Shown in pieces: positions 1 to 8,487 of a stretch of 54,608 nt of DNA. Numbering within the stretch: the first letter of the stretch is position 1; every line of letters starts with the position of its first letter. The DNA is from Oligoflexia bacterium (GTDB lineage Bacteria > Bdellovibrionota > UBA1018 > CAIPTA01 > JAALKR01): NCBI GenBank assembly GCA_011087955.1, contig JAALKR010000012.1:1-54608 (forward strand). Direction: 5' to 3'. Below the pieces are notes generated by a model. The model was given only the letters and a program-made list of their open reading frames with translations. It had not been told where the DNA came from and searched no databases. The translations under genes and the position numbers were made by a program.

Positions 1-65
1 GCCCTACAAGGCAGCCCTACAAGGCAGCCCTACAAGGCAGCCCTACAAGGCAGCCCTACAAGGCA
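1..65. repeat. 13-bp tandem repeat at window edge
   Basis: Five perfect head-to-tail copies of the 13-mer GCCCTACAAGGCA open the window and decay into GCCTATTA. The array probably continues upstream, so the copy number is a minimum. There are no spacers, so it is not a CRISPR array. A 13-bp period breaks any reading frame, so it is more likely an intergenic minisatellite than a coding repeat. Confidence 0.9.
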
Positions 66-154
66 GCCTATTAATATAAGCCTATTTTAATCATATATAA
101 ATGTCAATAAGAAGGTTGATTGGTAATCACACCATAGACTTGAGCTCCCATTAG

Positions 155-438
155 TCGTCCGCCCAGTTGTCCAATAATCCAGCTCGGATTATTAGAATTG
201 AAAAAGAGGTTGTAGAAGAGGAGTACAGAATTATGCCAGCGTTACAATATTCTTTAGATAAGGAGAAGAGGCAGGCATCAAGAAAGGCCGCGAGGAAGGC
301 CGTGAGGAGACTGCGCTGCGAATGCTCGAAGAAGGAATTGATGCGAAGATCATTTGTCGATGCACCTGGCTTACTCCTGAATCCGTAGAGAAAATGCGAG
401 AGAAAATGCGCAAAAAGAACGACAGCGAAACGGAGTAA
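155..438 (+). pseudogene. Rpn-family (PD-(D/E)XK transposase/nuclease) C-terminal remnant, frameshifted
   Basis: Two overlapping frames together read like the C-terminal tail of the Rpn (recombination-promoting nuclease, YhgA-like) family. The first frame, about 155-270, gives EKEVVEEEYRIMPALQYSLDKEKR. The second, about 271-438, continues with a charged repeat (GREEGREE) followed by LRMLEEGID, a CRCTWLTPESVEKMR helix and a stop at 436-438. The second frame has stops at 193 and 259 and the first frame is closed by a TAG at 152-154, so the gene has lost its 5' catalytic domain and carries a frameshift near 262-275. The ORF starting at the TTG at 167 covers only the first frame. The family call rests on the tail signature alone. 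Confidence 0.6.
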
Positions 439-440
439 CC

Positions 441-471
441 AAAAAGTTGGCTCTACATCACATGTAGAGCC
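441..471 (-). terminator. Intrinsic terminator of ssb
   Basis: GGCTCTACAT and ATGTAGAGCC form a perfect 10-bp stem with a 3-nt loop (449-471). On the minus strand the stem is followed by AACTTTTTGG, a short U-tract. It lies about 20 bases past the ssb stop and also just after the Rpn remnant on the plus strand. Confidence 0.7.
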
Positions 472-492
472 ATTGAAATTATGGAAGCAAAT

Positions 493-870
493 TTAAGCGC
501 TGGCTTCCGTTTGCGAACTCTGGTCCTCGATTCGATGACCTAAAAACTTGATGTCTTCACTTTGGATTTCAGCCGTGTAGCGTTCCTGACCATCTTGATC
601 TTTCCAAGAGCGGGTTTGCAGATAACCTTCGACATAGACTCGTGATCCGCTCATTAGGAATTGTTTACAGGTTTCAGCACGCCTGCCCCAAACTACCACG
701 CGATGCCATTGCGTGTCCTCAACCCAATTCCCTTCTGTATCTTTCTTTGAACGATTAGTTGCAATGGAGAGATTTGCGACGGCTGTTCCTTTGTTAGTAA
801 AACGAAGTTCAGGGTCTGTGCCTAGATTCCCCATTAGAATTACTTTGTTAACATTGCGTAAGCTACTCAT
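493..870 (-). CDS. ssb: Single-stranded DNA-binding protein
   Basis: Homotetrameric OB-fold protein that coats single-stranded DNA in replication, recombination and repair. The 125-residue product opens with NVNKVILMGNLGTDPELRF and continues through SIATNRS and WHRVVVWGRRAE to the EGYLQTRSW and YTAEIQSEDI strands, which is the complete canonical OB fold. An AAGGAAAAC Shine-Dalgarno sequence sits just upstream of the ATG. The protein stops soon after the fold with QSSQTEASA. It therefore lacks both the Gly/Pro-rich linker and the acidic DDDIPF-type tip that recruits partner proteins in most cellular SSBs. It could be a secondary, mobile-element-type SSB or a lineage with a reduced tail. The gene is monocistronic and ends at a strong hairpin. 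Confidence 0.95.
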   Translation of the reverse strand: MSSLRNVNKVILMGNLGTDPELRFTNKGTAVANLSIATNRSKKDTEGNWVEDTQWHRVVVWGRRAETCKQFLMSGSRVYVEGYLQTRSWKDQDGQERYTAEIQSEDIKFLGHRIEDQSSQTEASA

Positions 871-942
871 AGTTTTCCTTTCGTTAATAGTGATAATGAG
901 AGGAATAATGCAGAATTCTAGCCGAATAGATTTGAGAACCCC

Positions 943-972
943 TTGAATAATACTGAAGAATCATCCTATGGT
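943..972 (+). promoter_or_regulatory. Candidate sigma-70 promoter for egtD
   Basis: TTGAAT (943-948), an 18-bp spacer and TATGGT (967-972) lie about 60 bases upstream of the egtD ATG, in the ssb/egtD divergent gap. Each hexamer matches consensus at four of six positions, so this is only a candidate. Confidence 0.35.
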
Positions 973-1031
973 GTTTCACAAATACCCGAGCAATGTTTGA
1001 TTCATGTAGATGCCTTTGTTAGTACTCCTGT

Positions 1032-2045
1032 ATGCTTGATACTGAGCGATTTGTTGATATTAAACGACTAGCCTCCGAGGTAACGAGCGACATTCGTCAT
1101 GAGCTAGCACTCGCTGTTTTGGAAGGCTTGTCTAAGCTACCCAAAGGACTTCCGTCACGACTATTTTACGATGACAAGGGCTCAGAACTCTTTGAGCAAA
1201 TCATGGAGCTTGAGGAGTATTATCCCACCCGCTGTGAGGCAGAAATTCTCTCACAACAAGGCTTAAAGATTACAGATTATTTGGTGGGCTCCCAACAGTT
1301 CAATCTGGTGGAGCTGGGGTGCGGCAATGGTGCAAAGACAATATTACTATTGAATGCCTTTATTGAAGCCAAGAAAAAATTCTCCTACGTACCACTAGAC
1401 ATTTCGAGCACAGCTGTAGAGTTCATCATTACAAACTTTAAAAAAGAATATGGTGAGATCCCTTTTTCCATACAGGGGCTAGTGGCGGAGTATTTTCAAG
1501 GCATCAAGTGGTTAAATCAGAATATACAAGCTAAAAATTTTGTACTGTTCCTTGGCTCAAATATTGGCAACTTTAATAAATCAATAGCGCTACGGTTTTT
1601 ACGTCAGCTCTGGTATTCCCTCAACGAGGGCGATTTTATCTTGATTGGCTTTGATTTGAAAAAAGACCTCGACGTGCTCTATGATGCGTACAATGATTCG
1701 AAAGGCATCACAAAAGAATTCAATTTTAATGTCTTAGCCCGAATAAATGAGATGCTCGGCGGCGATTTTGACCGCAAACAATTCCAACACCAAGGATTGT
1801 ATAACGTTCAAACTGGAGCTATGGAATCTTACCTAATCAGCCAAAATCGACAGGTGGTGACGCTCAAGGAACTTGATAAGCAATTTAAGTTCAAGCCCTG
1901 GGAAGCCATTCATATGGAATACTCCTACAAATATTTACGAGATGATATTTCAGACCTTGCTGGCGGGACAGGGTTCGAAATTGTGGAAAATTTCACGGAC
2001 TCTAAAGGCTATTTCATCGACTCGCTGTGGCGAGCGAAGAAATAG
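1032..2045 (+). CDS. egtD: L-histidine N-alpha-methyltransferase (EgtD family)
   Basis: EgtD trimethylates the alpha-amino group of histidine with SAM to give hercynine, the first step of ergothioneine synthesis. The 337-residue protein has the family N-terminus LFYDDKGSELFEQI..LEEYYPTRCE (about 44-69), the SAM loop ELGCGNGAKT (94-103), the acidic PLDIS strand (121-125) and the FLGSNIGNF segment (173-181). The Asn of that last segment (N180) corresponds to a histidine-binding residue in studied EgtD. Length matches the family. The ATG at 1032 has only a weak ribosome-binding site, and the ATG at 1010 is out because it runs into a stop after nine codons. No EgtB, EgtC or EgtE lies nearby, so the second step must be encoded elsewhere or the substrate may differ. 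Confidence 0.88.
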   Translation: MLDTERFVDIKRLASEVTSDIRHELALAVLEGLSKLPKGLPSRLFYDDKGSELFEQIMELEEYYPTRCEAEILSQQGLKITDYLVGSQQFNLVELGCGNGAKTILLLNAFIEAKKKFSYVPLDISSTAVEFIITNFKKEYGEIPFSIQGLVAEYFQGIKWLNQNIQAKNFVLFLGSNIGNFNKSIALRFLRQLWYSLNEGDFILIGFDLKKDLDVLYDAYNDSKGITKEFNFNVLARINEMLGGDFDRKQFQHQGLYNVQTGAMESYLISQNRQVVTLKELDKQFKFKPWEAIHMEYSYKYLRDDISDLAGGTGFEIVENFTDSKGYFIDSLWRAKK

Positions 2046-2102
2046 CCACGGGACACAGTCATGTGGCATAGCCACGCAACACATAGCTGCGCTACTGTGC
2101 CA

Positions 2103-5100
2103 CTACTGCGCCAGGACCGCAGTATTTACACCGATGTAAAAGCGAGTTTCACCGCCAAATTTTTTATCAATACCTTGGTGAACACCAATCGCCACTTGTG
2201 TAGGTGCATAGTAAGCAATCGTACCGTTGATCAAAAGATCAGCGCCAATGCCAAAAATGAAGTGCTCGCCAATATCAAACCCTCGGTAAAAACGAAAAGT
2301 GTTGCCAACATATCTGCCAATACCAACTGCTGTTCCCGCATCCCCATGCAAACGAATACCAATAGTCTTAAAGAAAATAGGATGTACATCCCAGCCGCTG
2401 TAGGGGCGAGAAAGCGGGAGGGTGTAGGCAAGATTAAATGTTGAAATTTTTTGTCCAAAGAGAACATCCTCCGGATACCCACGAACAATAAAGGAATCGT
2501 TTGAGTTCAAGCCAGTTGTTGGACCACCACCTTGGAAATAATTGGAAGCAACAATGCTGTTTGTCGAAAAAGCACCTTTCACGGTGAGTTGTGTAGAGTG
2601 TGACGCCATTAAACCCGGCAAAAACAGAGCTCCATAAGGGCGAATATCAGAGAATGCTTTCTCAGCCCCTGAGGCTGGATAAAAACCAAAATAGCTAGAG
2701 AAAGCATAACCACGATTTGGACTAATGGCAGTCGGAGTTTGCCGAGAACTAGAGCGCCCTAAACTTACAAAACCAAAGCTATGGTTGGTACGAAAACGAT
2801 CCAAGCGCCTTTGCTGAAAGCCGCCACCAAAAGCCCCGTTAAAGCCCAAAAAGCTGTGAGTGAATTGCCCAGTATAGGCATTATTCCGGTTAGAGGAATT
2901 CGAGCTGGAGAAATAATTATTTGATTGAGAGGCTTTGATCCCGAAGCCGAGCTTGAATTCTGTATTCGTATAACTCACGGAATAGGTAGGGAAGGAGGCG
3001 CGATTATCGTAAAGGCCTAAGAGATAATAACGATTTTGTTCTAATGGATCCTGCCCACTAGTGGTCGCACCAACTTGAAAGCCCTCGGGCATCGAAAAAA
3101 ATAATGGAATCCAATACTGCGGCCAGATGCTCGTCGCTGGTGTTTTAAAAATATTGTACTTTTCTTTGGATTTAATTTTCTTATATCGATCGTGATCTTG
3201 CTTTTGGTGAGTAACAAGCCGATTGGGAGACCTTCGGCGCGTTAAGTACGAATGTAAGGAGCCCTGCGTTTGGCTTGTGGGAGCTATATTCTCTGAAGAA
3301 CGATTTGTTTCCAAACGAACAAGGTTAAGTCCAGAAGTTGTATAAGAAGAAACTAGGACTTGGTCATCTTCAATTGGAATAGGCCAAAGACTAAAGCCAG
3401 ACTCCGACCATGTCATGCGTTCTGGAGCGCGATTGCCTGGCTTATAGGAGTAAATTTCTGCTCGTAGCCCATCGAAAGATAGACTATTTTTTTTATATGT
3501 CGCTGAATATATAACTGTTCCATCACTCATCACGAACGGGTGTCGCTCCGAAAACTGGCGCCCTTTCCCAAAGTCCGGAATTACAGGCTCTGGGGATGAA
3601 AAGGTCTTTTCGACTAAATTGGAAGCCATGATCTCCTCTTTGCCTGCATTATTATGCAAAGAAAAATAAACTCGCTTACCCCTAATTTGTGGTGCCGAAA
3701 TCCTTTGAAAGAGCTTAGACTCAAAAACAGTAACCTCCTGTTCCAATTCCATATGGCGCATAATTAGAGCTTGCTTGCTATTTCCTAGATTCCGTACATA
3801 GACAAGATGCTTTCCGCTATCACTAAAGTCTGGATCTCTTGTACGCATACCCTTTGTGATTCGGCGTACTGTACCCTCCTTCACATCGTAGAGATGGATA
3901 TCGTAGAAATAACGAGTACCAAAGCGACTTAACATAGCGTACGCAACCAAGCGCCCGTCTGGAGTGATTGCTACTTTTGAGCCAGCGCTACCGGTAATGC
4001 CTTTTACTAAAATTTCAAACCTTGGCTCTTCGGAAGAAGGGTCATAACGTCGAGTCTCCTCATCGTCGATACAATGCTTATCCCGATGAATTCGGGCGAG
4101 TACGTGACCAACCTTCGGATGATCAGCAATAAAATAGAGCCAGCCATCGGGGCCCATCGAAGCTCCACCAGTAAAGCGACCAGCTTTCGTCAGCTGGCAA
4201 ATACGGGAAGAAACATTTTCTTCCCGAGAGTAACGAGCATGTAGCTTTTGAAGCAGCTCTCGCCAGGCCTCCTCCCAATCAATACCGTAGATATTTTCAA
4301 GGTTTCCATTTAGAGTAAACGGAAATCGTCCTGCATTACCGGCAGAAAGCATTCCTGGAATGGATTGTGTGTTCTCCGATCCCGCATTCAATCCCGCATC
4401 TGGTGCTGCTTTGATTCGTTCTCTATGACCTTCGAGTGCAGCTTGAATGACGTAACCATACAAGTACGGCGTGATGCCTGATGGCCACCAAAATACTCCA
4501 GAGTTTAAGCGAGAGAGCGTGACGTAGTCATCGGTGCCTAACATATTCCGCCGAACTGCAGCTCGTATTACGCTCTCCGTAAACGGGGAGCGCCCGCGTC
4601 CGCTCAATGTTCTTTCCGTTTCTTGATAAACAGCTAAACCTTCAATCAGCCAAGCTGGCTGAACCCCGTTCGGTCGCATGGAGTTACCGAAAATGAACTT
4701 TAACGCCTTATACGCACCAAAAACGGAATCGTTTGCGATGATATGGGTCAACTCATGAATCGCTAGCTCCTCCACCCAATCGTAATACTCACTAACCAAG
4801 ACTTCCGTATCATACGGAACTGGATAAACCATAATTTTGTTATAGGGAAAGGAGGAGGCAAAAGCATTCGAGACATCGGTCCGATCATTGACGACAATAT
4901 CAACTGGATCTTCTAGTTTCCAGTTCAGGTCGAGCTCAAGTTCTCGTAAGTGCTTTTCCAGAAAATAGCCAAAACGATGGGCAAAGGCTTGCTGCTCTTT
5001 TGTGTGGTGAATATGAAAATGTTCGAGTCTGGTAGTGATAAATTTCATATCGTAGGGCACCACGGCCTTCGCCTGAGACTCATCAGCTAAAATAATAGTT

Positions 5101-5216
5101 TTAATCGAAACAAAAATATAAACTAGCGCCCAATACCAAGAAAGAGAGTTGCGTGCTTTTATAGTACTATGTGCTTTTATAGTACTATATGCTTTTGTAA
5201 TACTGTGTGCTTTCAT
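2103..5216 (-). CDS. Secreted gluzincin peptidase / TolB-like propeller / Omp85-like barrel fusion
   Basis: A 1037-residue envelope protein with three parts. After a signal peptide it has a peptidase-MA-like domain with HELTH at about 154-158 and the third-ligand helix WLIEGLAVYQE (E near 192), a HExxH...E metallopeptidase site. A long middle section carries WD/PD40-type beta-propeller blades (for example GWLYFIADHP, TPDGRLVAYAM, DPDFSDSGKHLVYV). The last roughly 350 residues look like a surface-antigen (BamA/D15) barrel, including the strand FIVRGYPEDVLFGQK and closing Gly-rich strands. The open frame reaches an ATG at 5288, but that codon overlaps the divergent lgt ATG. The ATG at 5216 gives a better secretion signal, although its charged N-region is unusually long and repetitive. 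The domain assignments are from motifs; the substrate is unknown. Confidence 0.8.
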   Translation of the reverse strand: MKAHSITKAYSTIKAHSTIKARNSLSWYWALVYIFVSIKTIILADESQAKAVVPYDMKFITTRLEHFHIHHTKEQQAFAHRFGYFLEKHLRELELDLNWKLEDPVDIVVNDRTDVSNAFASSFPYNKIMVYPVPYDTEVLVSEYYDWVEELAIHELTHIIANDSVFGAYKALKFIFGNSMRPNGVQPAWLIEGLAVYQETERTLSGRGRSPFTESVIRAAVRRNMLGTDDYVTLSRLNSGVFWWPSGITPYLYGYVIQAALEGHRERIKAAPDAGLNAGSENTQSIPGMLSAGNAGRFPFTLNGNLENIYGIDWEEAWRELLQKLHARYSREENVSSRICQLTKAGRFTGGASMGPDGWLYFIADHPKVGHVLARIHRDKHCIDDEETRRYDPSSEEPRFEILVKGITGSAGSKVAITPDGRLVAYAMLSRFGTRYFYDIHLYDVKEGTVRRITKGMRTRDPDFSDSGKHLVYVRNLGNSKQALIMRHMELEQEVTVFESKLFQRISAPQIRGKRVYFSLHNNAGKEEIMASNLVEKTFSSPEPVIPDFGKGRQFSERHPFVMSDGTVIYSATYKKNSLSFDGLRAEIYSYKPGNRAPERMTWSESGFSLWPIPIEDDQVLVSSYTTSGLNLVRLETNRSSENIAPTSQTQGSLHSYLTRRRSPNRLVTHQKQDHDRYKKIKSKEKYNIFKTPATSIWPQYWIPLFFSMPEGFQVGATTSGQDPLEQNRYYLLGLYDNRASFPTYSVSYTNTEFKLGFGIKASQSNNYFSSSNSSNRNNAYTGQFTHSFLGFNGAFGGGFQQRRLDRFRTNHSFGFVSLGRSSSRQTPTAISPNRGYAFSSYFGFYPASGAEKAFSDIRPYGALFLPGLMASHSTQLTVKGAFSTNSIVASNYFQGGGPTTGLNSNDSFIVRGYPEDVLFGQKISTFNLAYTLPLSRPYSGWDVHPIFFKTIGIRLHGDAGTAVGIGRYVGNTFRFYRGFDIGEHFIFGIGADLLINGTIAYYAPTQVAIGVHQGIDKKFGGETRFYIGVNTAVLAQ

Positions 5217-5217
5217 A
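5153..5217. repeat. 18-bp tandem repeat in divergent promoter / signal-peptide N-region
   Basis: Units 5153-5170 and 5171-5188 are identical (GTGCTTTTATAGTACTAT). Unit 5189-5206 is diverged and a partial fourth follows. Each intact unit holds the perfect palindrome ATAGTACTAT. On the minus strand the 18-bp period stays in frame and encodes the hexapeptide repeat KA(H/Y)ST(I) at the start of the giant envelope protein. On the plus strand it lies 70-135 bases upstream of lgt. Confidence 0.85.
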
Positions 5218-5286
5218 ATGCAGGCTACACTGTACCGAGAAAAAAGCGTTAAGAGAAGTGCCAAGAAAACTGATAAGAGAACTAGC

Positions 5287-6162
5287 ATGTTGAAATATCC
5301 CTTAATCGACCCAGTGATCTTTGAGCTGCCCCTTAACTTGGGGTTTACGACACTTACTCTTGCGCCGCGCTGGTATGGGTTTGTTTACCTTTGTGGGTTC
5401 CTCTATTGCTATTTTTGCCTGCGACGCCATTGGCGCTGGATTGGTCTGAAATCGATCGAACAAGTTGATGAATTACTGGGGACGATGATTCTATCCATGA
5501 TCCTCGGCTCACGCCTCACATATGTCTTGGTTTATAATTTCAGCTCATTACAACAAAATGGAATTATGGAGCTTTTTGCCGTCTGGAAAGGTGGGCTCTC
5601 CATGCATGGTGGGCTTTGGGGCTGTATGCTTGGTTCTATCTATGTGTCTTGGCGCTATAAGATTCGCATCCTTAGTGTTTGGGATTCTTTCCTCTTAGCC
5701 ACCCCACTAGCTGTGGGATTTGGGCGTATCGCTAATTTTATCAATGGGGAGTTGTGGGGGAGGCCAAGTGATGTGTCTTGGGCCGTAGTTTTTCCAGAAG
5801 CTGGTCCCGAGCCGCGCCACCCATCTCAATTATATGAGGCATTTTTCGAAGGATTTTTACTCTATGTCGTTACTTGGTGGCTTTGGAACCAGAAGCCACG
5901 CCGAGGGGTCATCGCAGGATTTTTTGCAATGTGGTATGCGGTTTTTCGTTCGCTTATGGAGCAGTTTCGCGAACCGGACCGACAGCTTGGCTTCATCTTT
6001 GCCAATGTGACAATGGGACAAATTCTGTCTGCATTCTTATTTTTGATGGGCGTGGCCATCATTTATTTCTCCTATCGGCGACCACCCACCGATGTAGAAA
6101 AGGACTTGGAAACAATTCGCGGAAAGATGCACTCTTGGGATCTCGGTACTACAAAGGTCTAA
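5287..6162 (+). CDS. lgt: Prolipoprotein diacylglyceryl transferase
   Basis: Lgt moves diacylglycerol from phosphatidylglycerol to the lipobox cysteine of prolipoproteins in the inner membrane. The 291-residue protein has about seven membrane helices and the family signatures GGLSMHGGL, GRIANFINGELWGR and EPRHPSQLYEA. The open frame extends upstream to 5149, but the conserved part begins at MLKYPLIDPV (5287), preceded by AAGAGA. The upstream extension only translates the 18-bp repeat and is rejected. Its last 14 bases overlap the convergent histidine kinase gene. It is transcribed away from the giant envelope protein. Confidence 0.95.
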   Translation: MLKYPLIDPVIFELPLNLGFTTLTLAPRWYGFVYLCGFLYCYFCLRRHWRWIGLKSIEQVDELLGTMILSMILGSRLTYVLVYNFSSLQQNGIMELFAVWKGGLSMHGGLWGCMLGSIYVSWRYKIRILSVWDSFLLATPLAVGFGRIANFINGELWGRPSDVSWAVVFPEAGPEPRHPSQLYEAFFEGFLLYVVTWWLWNQKPRRGVIAGFFAMWYAVFRSLMEQFREPDRQLGFIFANVTMGQILSAFLFLMGVAIIYFSYRRPPTDVEKDLETIRGKMHSWDLGTTKV

Positions 6163-7138
6163 CGGGTAGTTTCAAGCAGAAGCAGGTATTTTTGCCCTTC
6201 TCATAGTGCAGGTCACCGCCATGATGTATGGCAATCCGCTTCGAAATACTGAGGCCCAATCCCAGTCCAGACCCAAATTCAGATTCAGCATCCTTTGTCG
6301 TAAAAAATGGGCGGAAGATTTTTTCAAGCACATTTTCATCAATCCCAGTTCCAGAATCCTTAACTCGAACGTAATAACAATTATCCATTTGGTTGAGTTC
6401 GATAAATAGCTTTATCCACGCGCCATCTGTTTCCTGTACGGCATCGGCTGCATTATTGATTAAGTTTACGATCACTTGAGAGAGCTGTACCCCTTGGCTT
6501 TGTACAGACATAGAGTCGAGCCCTTTATCCATTATTATCTCAAAGGGAATTTTGTGCTTTGATAAACGAACAAGTGCAAGCAGCTCAATCTCCTTAATTA
6601 CTTCTGCCCAAACAAATTCCTTAAAAGAATCATTGGAAACATCGCCAGGGGAGCTTTGTGAAACCTTGTGCATACTCTCTACGATATTGGAAATTCGTCG
6701 AGCCATGGACTCAATACTATCCATTTGTTTTTCAACTATATCTTTTGGGATTGAATCTCGATGTAATGCCTTTCGGAGAGTGGTGGTTGCTCCCATGATT
6801 ACGGCTAGTGGATTATTTATTTCATGGGCGATCCCAGCAACCATCTCGCTTAAAGTAGACATTTCAACTAAAGGCGGTAGTCTAGAATGCTCAGAAATGG
6901 AACGATCGATGGGTTGAACATGAAATAGAACTCTATCTTCAGACAGTCGGAAAAAAGAGCATTGTACTTTTTGTGCTTCTTGCTCTTCTTGTGCTTCTGA
7001 GGATTGCTTCGAAATAAAATCAATCAGCTTTTTGCCTTTTAATTCATTTGCCGTCGAACCTAGAGCAGACGCGGATTCTTCATCAATTTCCTGCACGCAG
7101 AGGAGTTTATCGAGGATACAATAACCAGAGCGAATCAT
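6149..7138 (-). CDS. Sensor histidine kinase, cytoplasmic, PAS-like N-terminus
   Basis: A 329-residue two-component kinase without membrane segments. Residues 1-90 look like a small PAS-like sensor. The H-box AGIAHEINNP places the phosphorylated histidine at H105. The catalytic domain has N-box NLINNAADA, G1 DSGTGID, F-box FRPFFTTK and G2 GSGLGLGLS. The E-I-N-N-P context after the histidine is typical of the NtrB/HisKA class. Its ATG overlaps the stop of the upstream esterase (ATGA), so the two are translationally coupled. No response regulator is adjacent, which makes it an orphan kinase in this window. Its 3' end overlaps lgt tail-to-tail. Confidence 0.9.
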   Translation of the reverse strand: MIRSGYCILDKLLCVQEIDEESASALGSTANELKGKKLIDFISKQSSEAQEEQEAQKVQCSFFRLSEDRVLFHVQPIDRSISEHSRLPPLVEMSTLSEMVAGIAHEINNPLAVIMGATTTLRKALHRDSIPKDIVEKQMDSIESMARRISNIVESMHKVSQSSPGDVSNDSFKEFVWAEVIKEIELLALVRLSKHKIPFEIIMDKGLDSMSVQSQGVQLSQVIVNLINNAADAVQETDGAWIKLFIELNQMDNCYYVRVKDSGTGIDENVLEKIFRPFFTTKDAESEFGSGLGLGLSISKRIAIHHGGDLHYEKGKNTCFCLKLPVRPL

Positions 7139-8139
7139 ATTGCTTGCCCGTTCGAACTTTCAATCTCCTCAATAAAGCGTTGAATAAAGAGGTGGGCGGG
7201 GGGGCCGCTTGGATTCATATGGGAGCCCTGGGAGCCTCCGCTCCAAGAATGGTCTAATCCTTCAATGGCTAAGTGCCATACATAAACTGCTTGCGTATTC
7301 GTATTCTCAAACATACGCAGGAGATAATCCATGCCGCCTTCACTTCGCCTGCTTTCTTCAGACACAGGCTGAAAAGTGACGGATCCATTTAAGCTGCCAT
7401 CATCGACGAGGTCGGCGCGGATACGTGTTTGCTCCAATGCTTTTTCAGAATTTACCGGGTTCACCGTTCTATCCTGCTCGCCATGGATAAGAAATAATGG
7501 GCTTGTTCTATCTGAGCCTGAACAAGCGATTGCATCTTTAGCGGAGTCTAAGGGGTTAACGCGACTACCTCGACTCATCGCTATAAACGCAGAGCCCACA
7601 GAATTAGCCGCCTTAAATGGCAGGCCAGCAACAGCTACGGCACCAGCAAATTTTTCTGGGAAGCAGGAATTCATGACAACCGCCATAGCAGCACCCGCCG
7701 AAAAGCCAACGACATAAATGGGAAGGTCCGTGATTTGCTCTTTTTTAAAAACTCTCTCCAGAACTCCAATAAATAGGCTTGGTTCACCAGAGCCCCGGCT
7801 TTGGTGAGCAGGCTTAAACCAATTCCAGCAGCGGAAAGTGTTACGGTTTCTTGTTTGTTCCGGAGCAATAATCAAATAGTTATGCTGATCTGCTAACTCA
7901 ACAAGGCGTCCGTTATTCGCAAACTCTAATCCTGACTGTGTACACCCGTGCAAAGTCAAAAGTACTCGTTGTGGCGTCTCGCTGAAGTTATCAGATTTGT
8001 AGACATAATAAGGGATTTGTTCTTGACCATTACTAATCCAGCCAAACCCCCAGCCAGCCATCGCATTCGTAGGACCCACAAAGATAAGGCAATAAAAGGA
8101 AAATATGGCCAAAATAGCTCTCATCGACAACCTGTACAT
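7135..8139 (-). CDS. Secreted esterase, PHB-depolymerase (LpqC) family
   Basis: An alpha/beta-hydrolase exported by a signal peptide (hydrophobic core about 7-26). The oxyanion region is LLTLHGCTQSG, the nucleophile elbow GFSAG gives S147, the acid is D223 in HGEQDRTVN and the base is H297 in GLDHSWSGG. This order and the closing DHSWSGG motif are characteristic of the extracellular PHB depolymerase/feruloyl-esterase-like family. The 334-residue length fits, with no polymer-binding domain, so it may cleave short polyesters or aryl esters. It is the first gene of a two-gene unit with the histidine kinase. Confidence 0.87.
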   Translation of the reverse strand: MYRLSMRAILAIFSFYCLIFVGPTNAMAGWGFGWISNGQEQIPYYVYKSDNFSETPQRVLLTLHGCTQSGLEFANNGRLVELADQHNYLIIAPEQTRNRNTFRCWNWFKPAHQSRGSGEPSLFIGVLERVFKKEQITDLPIYVVGFSAGAAMAVVMNSCFPEKFAGAVAVAGLPFKAANSVGSAFIAMSRGSRVNPLDSAKDAIACSGSDRTSPLFLIHGEQDRTVNPVNSEKALEQTRIRADLVDDGSLNGSVTFQPVSEESRRSEGGMDYLLRMFENTNTQAVYVWHLAIEGLDHSWSGGSQGSHMNPSGPPAHLFIQRFIEEIESSNGQAI

Positions 8140-8203
8140 TAAAATCCCCCCAGCACGCCAAAATTTTCCCAGAAAGGTGAGAGCTAAAGAAGCACTCTTT
8201 TAA

Positions 8204-8279
8204 TGGTGCCCAGAGAGGGAATCGAACCCCCGACACAAGCCTTTTCAGGGCTCTGCTCTACCGACTGAGCTATCTGGGC
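8204..8279 (-). tRNA. tRNA-Phe (GAA)
   Basis: The minus strand folds into a full cloverleaf of 76 nt: acceptor GCCCAGA/TCTGGGC, D-arm AGCTCAGTCGGTAGAGC, anticodon loop CTGAAAA (anticodon GAA), T-arm GGGGGTTCGATTCCC and an encoded CCA end. The acceptor 5' G is the complement of 8279 and the CCA is at 8204-8206. It stands alone. Confidence 0.96.
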
Positions 8280-8487
8280 GCTCTTTGGTCGTGCCGATCG
8301 AGGACGAAAATTATCTCAAATAGTTTCCAGTGGCTAGACTTTTTCGTGAAATTCTCACCCTATAAAATCAACAGAATGAGTCAGTTTTAAAGTATGCGTC
8401 TTTGAAGTGCTCCTCCCTACGGCCTCTACTCTAGAGCTTTTTACTTTTCGTGAGTGCTCAAGTAGGGTGAACAACGAGGAGACTGCA

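Noticed and set aside
1-65. Possible CRISPR array or origin iterons
   Set aside because: The 13-bp units are contiguous without spacers, and no replication-initiation gene is near.
2046-2102. Terminator between egtD and the giant envelope gene
   Set aside because: GTGGC-ATA-GCCAC and other short inverted repeats exist, but the stem is only 5 bp and no T-run follows on either strand.
5149-5286. N-terminal extension of Lgt from an upstream ATG
   Set aside because: It only translates the 18-bp repeat; Lgt homology begins at 5287 with its own ribosome-binding site.
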